This document shows, piece by piece, positions 34,871-46,560 of a stretch of 64,000 nucleotides of DNA. Within the stretch, counting starts at the first letter, position 1. Each line of letters opens with the position of its first letter. Source of the DNA: Macrotis lagotis (lineage: Eukaryota; Chordata; Mammalia; Peramelemorphia; Peramelidae). The notes beneath the pieces are model-generated. The model saw only the letters and a program-made list of their open reading frames with translations, ran no database searches and was not told the origin of the DNA. The position numbers were made by a program, and so were the translations under genes. The stretch lies in the NCBI RefSeq assembly GCF_037893015.1, contig NC_133661.1:182630508-182694507 (forward strand), in the 5' to 3' direction.

Positions 34871-35040
34871 TATTTTAATTTACATTTTAACTTTTTTCTC
34901 TCATCTTTACTTTATTGATCACGTGGGTCTATATTTTTTGGGGGGAGGAGGTATTATGTTTACCCTTAAACAAGAACTTTTAGTAATGTATAAAAAATTA
35001 TTTGTACAAAATAAAAATAAGAATAAATAAATAAATAAAA

Positions 35041-35195
35041 AGTATAATGAGCAGGGTGGGGAAATATATAAGAACCAATGTATCAATTAAATTTGTGACC
35101 CCAGCTTATGGTTGGAATGAAAGGGCAGGAATAAAATCTTTCAAAGTGCATAAAAAAAAAAGTGATCTGGCCAGGATCATTAAAAAGCACTTTGC

Positions 35196-35235
<40 letters not shown>

Positions 35236-35385
35236 CCATCATCATCCTGGACCCAGAGGATAATAACATTTACAAAAGATAAGAGGGCACAGGCTATATA
35301 GGAGATTAATAAATAAAAGTTGTCCCAAAAGTCTTAATGCAGTCGTACCTGTGGGATACTCTGGATATTTAAAAAAAATTTCCTC
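35041..35385. other. Short segment between the HAL1-like element and the L1
   Basis: It contains a TC microsatellite at 35197-35232 and the first copy of the L1 target duplication at its end. The rest is unassigned. Confidence 0.5.
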
Positions 35386-36884
35386 AGAGTGGTGGATCAG
35401 TGGAATAGACTAGGTGCAATAGCATGAAACGATTATAATAATCTGCTGTTTGATAAACCCAGAGTCCAGCTATTGGTTTAAAAACTCTCTCTTTCATAAA
35501 AACTGCTGGGAAAATTGGAAGTTAGTATGGAAGAAACTTAGATTAGACTAACACCTCACACCCTATGCCAAAATAAGATCCAAATGGATACAGGATTTAG
35601 ACATACAAAACAATACTATAAGCAAATTAGAAGATCAAGGAGTAGTTCACCTGTCAGATCTATGGAAAGGGAAGCAGTTTATGACTAAGGAAGAGATGGA
35701 GAACATCACCAAAAACAAACTAGATGATTTTGATTACATTAAATTAAAAGGCTTTTGCACGGATAAAACCACTGCAACCAAGATCAAAAGAAATGTAATA
35801 AATTGAGAAACAATCTTTATAACTAATGATTCTGACAAAGGACTCATTTCTAAAATATACAGAGAACTGAGTCATATTTAAAAAAAAGGCATTCCCCAAT
35901 TGACAAATGGTCAAAGGATATGCAAAGGCAATTTACAGATGAGGATATCAAAGCAACCCATAGTCATATGAAAAATTGCTCTAAATAATTAATTATTAGA
36001 AAAATGCAAATTAAAGCTTCTCTGAGGTACCACCTCACCCCTCTCAGACTGGCCAATATGACCAGAAAGGATAATGATCATTGTTGGAAGGGTTGTGGGA
36101 AATCTGGGACACTATTACACTGTTGGTGGAGCTGTGAACTCATCCAACCTTTCTGGAAAGAAATTTGGAACTACGCCCAAAGGGCAACAAAAATGAGCAT
36201 ACCCTATCATCCAGCAATACCACTACTGTGTCTATACCCTGAAGAGATGATGAAAAAGGGTAAAAACATCACTTGTACAAAAATATTCATAGCAGCCCTG
36301 TTTGTGGTGGCAAAGAATTGGAAATCAAGTAAATGTCCTTCAATTGGGGAATGGCTTAGCAAACTGTGGTATATGTATGTGATGGAACACTATTGTTCTA
36401 TTAGAAACTAGGAGGGATGGGAATTCAGGGAAGCCTGGAGAGATTTGCATGAACTGATGCTGAATGAGATGAGCAGAACCAGAAAAACACTGTACACCCT
36501 AACAGCAACATGGGGGCAATGATCAACTTTGATGGACTTGCTCGTTCCATCAGTTCAACAATCAGGGACAATTTTGGGCTGTCTGCAATGGAGAGTGCCA
36601 TCTGTATCCAGATAAAGAGCCGTGGAGTTTAAACAAAGATCAAGGAATATCCCCTTTAATTTAGAAAAAAAAAATCTTATTGTCTGATCTTATCTCTTAT
36701 ACTTTTTGTTTCTTCCTTAAGGATATGATTTCTCTCTCATCATACTCAATTTGGATCAATGTACAACATGGAAACAAAGTAAAGACTGACAGATTGCTTT
36801 CCGTGGGGGGGTGGGGGGGTGGGGAGTAAGATTGGGGGAGAATTGTAAAACTCAAATAAAATCTTTAATAAAAGAAAAAAAAAG
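35386..36884 (+). mobile_element. 5'-truncated L1 (ORF2 C-terminal part and 3' UTR)
   Basis: It begins within ORF2 (AGAGTGGTGGATCAGTGGAA) and runs to a 3' UTR with a G-rich tract (36805-36833) and AATAAAATCTTTAATAAAAG tail. The perfect 13-base duplication AAAAAATTTCCTC flanks it at 35373-35385 and 36885-36897. Recognisable ORF2 pieces include 'CGKSGTLLHCWWSCELIQPF' and 'KNWKSSKCPSIGEWLSKLWY'. ORF2 is interrupted. It is an independent insertion, not the continuation of the HAL1-like element to its left. Confidence 0.93.
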
Positions 36885-36897
36885 AAAAAATTTCCTC

Positions 36898-37165
36898 CAT
36901 CCATATTTTTGCCTGAATAGTTCCAGATGCTTGGAATGTGCCCCCTCTTCATTTCTTTCAGGATTTTTATCAGGTGCTAGCTTCTCCATGAAATCTTTCT
37001 TCCCAGATACCTCTAGCTCATAATGTTTTTTTTTTCTCTCTCCATATAATCATGTATTTTTTGGTATCTTAAAAGCAGGGACTTTTGATTTTTTTCATCC
37101 TGTATTTCCCTGTCTAGGACATGCTACTGGCATAAACATGTTTGTTTGAATTGAATTGAATTCCT
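36898..37165 (+). repeat. L2 3' fragment
   Basis: 'gcttggaatgtgccccctct', 'tcttcccagatacctctagc', 'aaaagcagggacttttgatt': a typical L2 3' end. It directly follows the L1 insertion, so L2 was probably its target. Confidence 0.5.
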
Positions 37166-37299
37166 CCAGGTTACTGGAAAGAAATGTCCCAGTTTGTGTT
37201 TGTGTATGTGCATTTGTGTGTTTGTTTCTGTGTCTTTTTGTGTCTGTGTGTACGTTTCTATAAGTGTGTGTGTCTCTGTGTGTGTGGTGTCCCTAGACC

Positions 37300-38700
37300 C
37301 TGAATCTTAGTTGGACTAGGGGACCTGAGGAGCCCCACCCAGGTTGGATTTAGTGCCTCCAATCAGCATCTTCAGAGACCCCTTTCTGGGGACTGTGAAG
37401 AATCAGCCATATCCTTCATCACCTTTTCCACTCCCTCCCTGAGTCCACCTCCAGAGGACTGCCCACAATGGGCTAGGGCGGGCAGGAAACTGACTTTTTC
37501 CTTTCTTGCCCCTGAGAGACTAAGAAAAGCCTGTCTTGACCCCTAGTCCCACCCCTTTAAGTACAGGTGTCTGGAGTTGGAAAAAGGAGAAAGGAAAAAA
37601 CAGGGTGGGAATGGGGGTGGGGACCTCAGGGGAGGGAATTGCTCTCCTAGCTGCCTCACATTCCCTGGGCATGCCTCCCTTTCCCCACACCCATCACCAG
37701 GGGGTGCTGCTATCACACAGACTTGGAGAAAATTTTGGTCTCCTGAAGACCAGGGCTGGCCCCCAGAGCTGGTTCCTGTCCTTCCATCTACAGCTCTCCT
37801 GCTTCCCCTATTCTCACTCTGGGGATGGTATGGGAGGAAAGGAGGTGAAGGTATTAGCAGAATTAAAAGATATAATGTATATAGAATGATTTTTAAAACA
37901 TTACATAAATGTGAGCTATTATATTACTATTGAGGTATGCTGATGGACCCATGGGGAGTATTTGGGGAATCATGGCCATGGTAAATACTCATAACTCACT
38001 GTTACATGGCAAGTTAAGGTTTGCAGGTTCATTAAAGAATTGAGGTTTGGAAGGAACTATTTTTCACAATCTAGGGAATGTTGGAGTCTTGGATCAAGCT
38101 CTAATCCCTCCAAGATGGATTGCTCTTTCCAGTAGGGCATGGGGATGGATTGAGCTGTCTCTGTCTTCTGCCCACCCAATTTCCCCACCTCCTCAATTCT
38201 CAGCCTCTCAGTTCTACAAAGGGATTGGAAATATTCAACAGAGTCCAATCAGTTTTTCCTGGCTGGGTCAGCCCAATCTAATGGAGCTGGAAGATATTAT
38301 GGAAAGGGAGAAGGGGGGTTGTGAACTTATAAATGACTTTTTCAGTAGTTGAGATTGGTACTAATGGGCACAAAAAGGTCATAAGTTCCTTGCAGTGAGT
38401 GAATATTTGTTCTTGTCTTGCAATATCTCTACAATACCTGTCATAGTGTTGACTGCTTAATGGACAAGTAATAATTACTTACTGACTGATATTAAGCTTA
38501 CTTTTTTCTGCATCCCTATTTGGTGCCCCACCCCCCAATCCTACAATAAAACAAAACCTGCCCCTTCCTTTCCATATCATTGTTTCCATTGAGGGCCTCA
38601 CCATGCTACTTGTCAACCAAAATTTTAAATTTCAGTCATCTTTGCCTCCTACTTCCCTTAAATTCTAATCCATTGCTTAGTCTTGTTGATTCTATAATAT
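37300..38700. other. Repeat-poor block in the LRP10-MMP14 spacer
   Basis: After a TG-rich stretch (37195-37290) I see no SINE or LINE for about 1.4 kb. GC content is higher than in the flanks. No splice-framed coding exon was recognised. It may hold regulatory DNA. Confidence 0.35.
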
Positions 38701-40466
38701 TCTTGCATAAATCAACCAACTGATCAAGTCTTTATTTAATACCCTGTTGGTACTAGGTACAGTAATAGACTCTGAGTATAAAAAGACAAAAATTAAACCC
38801 TCTCTGAACTCTTCTGTTGCCAAGGTCTATAGAGTTCACCTTTGCAGTATTTCTCCTCTGGTACTGCCAATACCCTAGTTCTGGTCCTCATTTTCTCATC
38901 ACTGGTTTATCTAGTTGCTCTGCTTGACACAAGTGCTTTCAGCCAACAGGTGATCTTTCTAAAATCTGATCTAAAGATTTTTCTATATAAAACCATGTCT
39001 TTCCCCACCTTTCCCCTCAAAGAACTTCAGTGGCTCCCTATTACCTTAAAGATCAATTACAAAATTCTCCCCTCCCCCTACCTTCCAACCTTTCTGATCT
39101 TATATCTTTTTATTTTTAAGTAGTTTTTAATACAGCATGAAAAGGCTATGGTTCTATAGGGAAGCTGTAATATGTAGTATCCAGGAGATAAGGCATATGT
39201 TGGAATGCCAACCTATGGACACTTTGGCTGAGAGGTTAGGGCAAACTGGGCCACCTCCTTTGTGCACCCCCTAAGCCTTTGTCCATAGGTCTTGTTTATC
39301 TTTTAGCTGTATGCACACATATTAACAGATATAGACATGGGATAAGGAGTCAATACATGAAGGCAACCGAGGCTGACAAATGTCAGTGGGGAACAGATGA
39401 CAAGAGAGACAGAAAATCCTTTCCCCATCTCAACAACCCCAAACTAATCATTAGGTTAACTTTCTTAAAGCTCTAAGAACTCATAAACTACAGTGTTAGT
39501 TGTCTTTCTAGTATAAAATGTAGTGATTGTTGGATTAAATATTTTGTTTAGTGTAAAACTGGAATCTAGCAGAGGGCTAAGTCATGGGGTTTTCGAAATG
39601 ATAACCACAGTGAAATCTGTTTACAGAATCAGGCACTGTGCAATGCCCCAAGAGTAGGACTATGCAAATCCTACAATAATGGGCAACAAAGGATCTGAAA
39701 TTCTTTTCATCCATTCTCCTCCCTTGGCTGACCTCATCCTGGAGATCATCCTATGGATTGCCCTGTTCTCAAGGAGAACAGTTAAGACCATAGTTTGTCT
39801 TGAGGGCTGGCAAACATGATGAGTTTGTCAGAGTCCCCCCCACCAGATGCTCCCTCCTTTTCCAAACCCCCCATCAAAATAAAAATAAAAAAGTTTAAGA
39901 AAATGAGAGAGAATAGATTACGATTATATTACAGGACAGGTAATCACAAATGTCCAGGAGTTGGGTTTCCCTCCAGGAAGTGGGATCTTGAATTTGGTCA
40001 TAAAGTAAAGATGATCCTCTTATAGCTTACACCTCAGAATGATATTTTTTGATCCATGTTGTTCCTTGAACAAGACAAATACATTTCCAGGAATTTTGAC
40101 TTGATGTCATCCCTTGCCTGGAATGCTCTTCCCCCTCATCTCTACCTCCTGAATTCCCTGACTTTCTTCAAGTCCTAACTAAAATCTTTTCTACTAACAG
40201 CTTTTCCCAGTCCCTCTAAATTCAAAGGCTTCCCTCTGATGATTATTTCTTTTTATCAATCAATCAATCAGTTAGTCAATTAACATTTCTTAAAGCACTT
40301 ACTATGTGCTAAGCAGATTGGTAAGTATTGGTCTTACAAAACTACAAAGACAGTGCCTACCCTCAAGGAGCTTACAGTCTAAATGGAGGAGACAACATAA
40401 AAACAAATAGGTATAAAGTAAGCTATATACAGGATAAATAAGAAATAATTAAAATAGGGAAAGAGC
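38701..40466. other. Spacer with L2 and SINE remains
   Basis: About 38710-38800 is SINE-like. About 38870-39115 and 40080-40255 resemble L2 on the plus strand ('cagtggctccctattacc', 'tgcctggaatgctcttcccc'). About 40255-40460 is a marsupial SINE ('caattaacatttcttaaagc', 'caaggagcttacagtctaa'). Confidence 0.45.
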
Positions 40467-40612
40467 TGGGGCAGCTAGGTGGCAAAGTGGTTAGAGCATC
40501 CCCTCTGGAGTTGGGAGGACCTGAGTTCAAATACAGCCTCAGACCCTTAAAATTAGCTGTGTGACCTTGGACAGGTCACTTAACCTCGAATGCCTTTCAA
40601 AAACAAAAAAAA
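40467..40612 (+). repeat. tRNA-derived SINE, older WSINE-like copy
   Basis: GGGGCAGCTAGGTGGCAAAG to an A tail, with more differences from the common form and no clear flanking duplication. Confidence 0.75.
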
Positions 40613-40769
40613 GTTAAGTGCTGTTATTAAGAGTGGTTCCTGGAGATTAAGGTGAGATTTTAAACAGAACTTAAAGGAAGCCAAGGATTTTAGTAGTCTG
40701 AGCACAGGAGGGAGGACATTCCAGACATGGAGGATAGTGAGAACATGCCCACAAACTGTATAGCTTTTT

Positions 40770-40935
40770 TCCCTATTATAATAGCTTCTTTATACATGAT
40801 TACTTACATGTTCTCCCCTGGTTTGTACTGTGAGATTCCTCAAGGGCAGGGATTAGCTTTTGTTTATCATTCTACCCTCAACACTTTGTACAATGCTTAG
40901 TAGGGTTTAATAAATGTTTATTGATTGATTGATTG
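40770..40935 (+). repeat. L2 3' end
   Basis: 'caagggcagggattagcttt', 'acaatgcttagtagggttt', then 'aataaatgtttattgattg': a classical L2 3' end. Confidence 0.65.
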
Positions 40936-41224
40936 ACTAAGTTGAATAAAGGTAAAATATAAGTGAAATAAATGCAAAGTAATTATGAGGAGGAAGTGAC
41001 TAACAATTGTAGGGGCCAGGAAAACCTTCATGCAGAAGGTGATGCTTGACTTCTTAAAGGAAATTAAGTATTCTAAGATATGAAGATCAAAAGGGAGTTT
41101 GTTTCAGGAATGTCAAAAGTCAGGGAGATAGGAGATGGAGTTTCCTTTGTGAGGAACAATTGGAGCAGTTTGACTGAGTATAGAAAGAGAGGAGTATTAT
41201 TTATGTAATAAGTCTTGAAACTGG

Positions 41225-41461
41225 AGTTAGCTAGGCAGTGCAGTGGATAGAGTATTATACCTGAAGTCAAGAAGACTCTTCTTCATGAGTTCAAATCTGA
41301 CCTCAGACACTTACAACATTTGGAACCCTAGGGAAGTCACTTAACCCTGTTTACCTCAGTTTTCTCATCTGTTTCCCAAAATGAGTTGGAGGAGGAAATA
41401 GTAAAGCATTCCAGAATCTTAAGAAAACCCCAAATGGGGTCATGAAGAACTGGACAACTAA

Positions 41462-41509
<48 letters not shown>

Positions 41510-41510
41510 G
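41225..41510 (+). repeat. Long composite marsupial SINE with AAT microsatellite tail
   Basis: tRNA-like head (GTTAGCTAGGCAGTGCAGTG), body with 'aatgagttggaggaggaaat' and 'accccaaatggggtcatgaa', and a tail of about 15 AAT units (41463-41508). Confidence 0.8.
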
Positions 41511-41689
41511 AGTTTATTGGGTAGTAGAGGGACATGGTCAGATCTGTGCTTTAGGAAAATCACAGATCTGTGTGGAGGAATGATTGAAGTTAAGAGACCC
41601 TCAAGACAAGGTAACCAAAACAGAGACTATGGAAATAGTTTAGGTAAAAGGTAATCCTTTCTTTCCTTTCACACTTACCCTTTTTCACC

Positions 41690-42141
41690 TTTTACCTATA
41701 CCACTGTAACTTATTTTTCTGCTTCCAGCTCTCTCCCTCTTTATTCCTTCCTCCCCATAGTCACTGACTTAATCTTCCAACTTAATAAGGCACAGGTCTT
41801 ATCATGCCACTTCCTGGCTCAAAATATTCAGTGGCTTTGTGTTACTTCTCTTAACTTGTTTTTTTTAAGACCTTCAAGATACTGACTCTAATCTACTTTT
41901 CGAATTTTATTTTTGCATTATTCCCCTTCCTATTGTCCCTTCCAGTAAAATTGGATCATTATGCTTCTGTGCATTTGGGGGAGCTGTCCCCCTCATCTAG
42001 AATATACTCCCTTCTCTTTACCTTTATTGTGAAAACTGCCCTGATTCTCTTAAAAGTGCTTTCTTTTTCTGTATTTTCCTAGAACTTATCTGAATGTCTT
42101 GTTTACCTTATTACTCTCTATATTGCTGTATAGTTATCTGA

Positions 42142-42185
<44 letters not shown>

Positions 42186-42230
42186 TCTCTCTATATATAC
42201 TCTTCTCTATCAATAGAATGTAAGTTTTCC
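41690..42230 (+). repeat. L2 remnant with TA microsatellite
   Basis: 'tcatgccacttcctggctca', 'cagtggctttgtgttact', 'tcatctagaatatactccct' mark L2. A TA run lies at 42144-42183. Confidence 0.55.
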
Positions 42231-42514
42231 CCTATCCCTCAATGTGGGGGGAGGGAATATTGGGAAATCCAGAGGTAATAGGAAAGGATAGAAAGAAAAA
42301 AGAGAAAGAAGCAGAGGGAAAAAAAAGAGTCATTTGAAATAGCTGTTAAAATATGCACAGAAGAGAAGGAAGGTCAGAAAGAAGCACAGACAAGTGGGAC
42401 AGCTTTGAGAATTATAAGTTGAATTCATTATATGTAGAACTTAAAATGAAAAGCATTTTTTTCATGAACAATCTTTTTTCTGATCTGGTTTCTGTTTGAA
42501 AGTACTCATTTTAT

Positions 42515-42645
42515 GGGTGGCTAGGTGGTGCCCTGGAGTCAGGAGTACCTGGGTTCAAATCCAGCCTCTGACACTTAATAATTACTTAGTTGTGTGGCCT
42601 TGGGCAGGTCATTTAACCCCATTTGCCTTGCAAAAACCTTAAAAA
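42515..42645 (+). repeat. tRNA-derived SINE lacking its A-box region
   Basis: It begins GGGTGGCTAGGTGGTG and jumps to CCCTGGAGTCAGG, so about 19 bases of the tRNA-like head are missing. A perfect 16-base duplication AAAGTACTCATTTTAT flanks it at 42499-42514 and 42646-42661. Confidence 0.92.
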
Positions 42646-42819
42646 AAAGTACTCATTTTATTTGGTATTTGTTCAGTTCAAAATAAAAATTAATCAGACT
42701 TGCTTACGTCCTCTAAGCAATTTTCTTATATGTAAACAAGATTGTCACAAGAAAATAATTTTATACATTTTTATGGTACCTAACATATAGATGTATGATT
42801 TTTATATTAAATAAAGAAT

Positions 42820-42990
42820 GTAAGTTTCTTGAAGGCAGGGATTGTTTCTTTGTTGTTTTTGGTTCCCAGAACTTAAAGACATTGCAAGGCAGTAAAATGC
42901 TTGATAAAAATTTTGCGTGTTCATCTTTCTTTGTATTTCCAGTGCAAGTACATGGTAGATGCTTAATTAATTCTCATTGACTGACTGATT
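42820..42990 (+). repeat. L2 3' end
   Basis: 'gtaagtttcttgaaggcagg', 'ggtagatgcttaattaattc', 'tcattgactgactga'. Confidence 0.5.
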
Positions 42991-42999
42991 CTTGTCCTA

Positions 43000-45900
43000 G
43001 CTCATGCTTGTTTGAACTCCATGACTGGGGGCCAAAGTATGAAGCAGTTTGAGACTTGCTGCTAAATATCTGATGGTCTTGGCATTACATGGGGAAGGTG
43101 TCTTTATGCAGATGTTCGCAGGCAGGACTTTTGAAGAAACAGTTTTTTTGATATTTGTAATTTCCCCAGCCTTGCCCCACTCCTTTCCCGATTCCAGACC
43201 ACAGTCTGTCCTGTGCAAGCCCCTTGTATGAAAACCAGGAAGACAGCAGGATGTGACTCGGCTTTCTTTTTGCTGCAGTCTAGTGAGTCATGAGCCATTA
43301 GAGGAAGCCCATTCATCGCCTCTGCCCCTTCCATCCTCTTTTCTGTTTTCCTCCTGCCACCCCAACTATAAGTCCTTGTTGTAAGTGCCTCTTCCTTCTT
43401 GAACCATGACCACAGGGCTTTAATGAAGTGGAAGGAGTGAGGAATCTGATGGGATTTAGTGTTCCATTGGTCTTTAGCATGGTGGACTGGGGAGCCCAGA
43501 CCCCTTGGAGTTAGTTGAGGAAACCCTTTGGCTATGGTATCCCTGGGAGGCCCAGGAGAAGATGGCAGTGGAGGTTGAAGGGGGTTGGGCCTTGGCTTGG
43601 GGAAAGCCTGGCCTGGGAAGAGCTTAGCCATCGGCTATGGGCCAGGGTGGAAAGTATGTGTGAGTGAGCTCATTTGGAAAGCGGCAAGCCTCCTTCCCTT
43701 CCCCCTTCTGGGCTCTGGGTCTTCCCTGTGGCTCCTAAAGACTGCTGGGGGACAGAAAGACAGCAGTCCAGCAAGATTTCCCCAGAACAGGGCCTGGGTT
43801 TATGGAAACCAAGCTACCAGATATAAAGCTAGAGCCAAGGGAGAGGCCACACCAGTGACTATAACAATGGAGTAATTTTGGCAAGGATTTCCCTCAGGGC
43901 CCCTAGAAAATGGACAGACACTGCTCACTCCTTGTTCCGAAATCCTCCAGAGCTCCTTCTTAGGCCAATGATCATCATCCCTTCAGGACCTCAGGGCGCC
44001 TGCTGCTCCTTCCTAATCTTGAGCATTTTTATTTGAGTGGAGAGTTGGGATGGACCCTAAAGGGAAGTGGATCCTCTCAATGCCAAACAAACAGATATAA
44101 TTCATATGCATCCTTACATATACTGGCACTTACAAAGTATTCCATGGAGAAATTCATACCAAGATCTATAGACATTGAAACCTGAAGAGCCCGAACTTTG
44201 CATCTACACAGGCCCATGAGAGGCAGTATTGCATAGTGGTTAGAGAGTTGTCCTGGGAGTCATGATGACACAATGACCACCTCTGACCTATATTGCTTGT
44301 GTGACCATGTGCAAGTGATTTAACTTTTAGTTCCCCAAGCAACTTTCTGGGACTATAAGTTGTAGAAAAGGTGGGGACTTGCATTATTAGAGGTATAGGT
44401 AGGGAGAAACTCTCACCCAGAATCAGAAAAGTTTCTGATTGGGAATGATAAGGAAGAGGGGAGACCTAGGGAAGGGGGAAGTGAAAGGGAGGAGCAGAGG
44501 TGGCTGACCCAAAGGGAGGAGGGGAAGTCAGCCATAGGGTTCCCTCCCTTCGATGACTGGGCTTGGTTCAGCTCTTCCCTCCCCATCCCGCTGACCCAGC
44601 GCCTGGCTGGCAGCCCTGCAGGCGGGGAGCCTAGCTGGCCACAGGAGTCTCTGGAGGAGAGGAGAGATGACAGGGGAGTCCCCACCTCCCCCTTACCATT
44701 AAGTGGAGGGGGTGGGGGAGGAAGGATACCCTACCCTCTTGTGGATATCCTTGTGCTACCCCCCCACCCCAGTCACCATTTTCCATCTCTCTCCCACTTT
44801 CAGCCTTGCTCTTTCTCACATGATATTGCTTTCGAATAAAGGAACTTGGAATAGGAAAAAGTGGGTCAGGCCTGGCTGGATGAGTTGGGTCAGGGAAAGA
44901 TCCAAGTGGGTCTAGGTGGCTGTGCTCTCATCCCTTAGCTTTTTCTTTCCTCTTCCTCTTCTTCCATAGATTACCCTTGTCCTTCCCCTCTACTGCTCTG
45001 GCCGAACCCAACTGGGGGTGGGGGGGTGGGTGTGGGGGACTCAACTCCAAATTTCTGTTTCCTCAAAGGGGCAGAATTGGGGCTTCCCAAGCCCCACTGT
45101 GATACAGCACAAGTGGTGTGGGGTGAGATGAGTCTGTGGATCCTCTCTGATACTGTTGTGCTTTTGAATTGAAGCCACCCTCACCTCGTTCCCCCTCTTT
45201 TTTTTTTTTCTGTCTGCCCCATCTTTCCCACTTGGCTGCTGAGAGCATCTTGTGATTGCAGAATCAGCTCCAAATAATTTTCCTCGTGATGGGGAAACCG
45301 CACTCCAGCAGCAGGAGCCCTGGGCTCCCCTCCTCTTTTCCCTTGGCTGCCCCCCTCCCTCTAGGCTCCACCATTCTCTTTCACTGGCTCCAGCTGTGTT
45401 TTGCAGAACTCCCACTAGAGAACATCTGTAATTGCCTCCATATGTGCACCACACACACAAAGGGGCCATGAGCTTGTCTTTGAGCTCCATGCCACACGAA
45501 CTCCCTTGCTACCTTTGGAGGTTCCCGATCCAGGCCCAAATCAGGTCATTCAGGATCCCCTCCCCCACTGAATTCCCTTAGATGAGAGGGGCAGGATGTC
45601 TCTGATGAGAGATTCTGGCCCTACCCAGGCAGGGGCAGCATTCCAAACAGCTGTTGGCAGGGGAAAGGCAGGGGGCCGGGCATAGGGTCAGGGTTCCTGG
45701 TTGGCAGGAAGGTGGGAGACCCCTTCTGCCAAAGCAATCAGACCAACCCAGCTCTGCAGAGCAGCTGGATAAACTGTCTGGACTAGAGGAGACTAGAGGA
45801 GAAGTGGAATCTGAGAGCCCAGAGAGGTTGGATGATGGGGAGCAGAAGAGCCCAGGGCACCCAGGGCACCCTGGGTGGATTGGAGTGCACTTCAAGGGTC

Positions 45901-46240
45901 TGGGTCAGAAATGCCAATGTGGGAGCATACATTGGCCTTTCTCTTCCTTTCCCCCTCCCACAAGCCAAGGATTAGACTGACTACACCAAGGGAAGAGGTT
46001 ATCCTTACCCAGCTGGGCTGACTCAGCATTGAGTTTTTCCTGTCCAAATGAACTGTGAGCTGACTATGCTCATCTTCCTGGTGGGATGGACCCACAGGAC
46101 AATAAAAAAAAGCCTGTTCCTGTGGTAGGCTAGGAAGGGAGGGAGGGACTGTGATTTGGAGCCCCCTTCTATGGGATTCTCTTTGTTGGAAAGGAGAAGA
46201 TTTTGATTAATCACTTTTTATTGTGCACAATTCTTTTTTA
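43000..46240. other. Repeat-poor block upstream of LRP10 and downstream of MMP14
   Basis: Apart from one old SINE (about 44215-44400) this 3.2 kb has no clear repeats and is richer in GC. It holds TGAGTCA (43284-43290, AP-1) and GCTGACTCAGC (46017-46027, a perfect MARE core). Several open frames of 100-175 codons exist but show no family match and no splice logic, so I do not call them genes. Confidence 0.4.
44215..44400 (+). repeat. Old SINE of the second marsupial type
   Basis: 'gaggcagtattgcatagtgg', 'gtgtgaccatgtgcaagtga', 'gcaactttctgggactataa'. It matches the piece at about 18990-19170. Confidence 0.6.
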
Positions 46241-46244
46241 ACCA

Positions 46245-46560
46245 CCCCAACCTTCTAACTTTGGCACTGGCTGTTCCCATGTCTGGAATTGTTTCCTTCT
46301 TCACCTCTACCTCCTGGTTTCCCTGGCCTCCTTCAAGACTCAGCTCAAATCCTACTTTCTGCAGGAGGTCTTTTTCTGGACCCCCCCCAACCCCCATCTC
46401 CTGCTATTGCTTTCCCTCTGAGGTTAATTTCCATTCCCTCCATTTGTCTGTCTGTCTCTCTTAAATGTACCTTAGTTAATTTTAAGTCATTTTCCATGCC
46501 TTTGGATTCTCAGCACTTGAGATACCTGGCACCTGTTTTTTGACTGAATAACCCTCCCCT
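46245..46560 (+). repeat. L2 3' end
   Basis: 'gttcccatgtctggaattg', 'aagactcagctcaaatccta', 'gcacctgttttttgactga'. Confidence 0.55.

Larger units (their letters stand above)
31850..35040 (+). mobile_element. HAL1-like (half-L1, ORF1-only) element with intact-looking 5' end
   Basis: It starts GGGAGGGTGTGGAGCCAAGA followed by TGGTGAC, the usual L1 5' end with a YY1-type CAAGATGG. The 5' UTR runs to about 32560. ORF1-like DNA runs from about 32570 to 33612 in pieces: a coiled coil (MLKTSIGQMDKTVQKVIEEK at 32820 on) and an RNA-binding part (to 33612, including ENCPDILEAEDKIKMERIHQ). ORF1 is not one open frame. After it comes a block with no ORF2 that matches 2925-3830 (minus) and 8641-8990, ending in AATAAATAAATAAATAAA. 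Three SINEs of a G-rich type interrupt the 3' block. No clear target duplication was found. Confidence 0.65.

Noticed and set aside
35041-36890. Reading 31850-36884 as one L1 with both ORFs
   Set aside because: Perfect target duplications around 35386-36884 show a separate insertion.
43104-43631. Minus-strand open frame of 175 codons
   Set aside because: No recognisable domain, no matching splice context, and no gene known between MMP14 and LRP10 in mammals.
45041-45490. Minus-strand open frame of 149 codons
   Set aside because: No domain or family resemblance and no supporting splice signals; kept only as part of the repeat-poor block.
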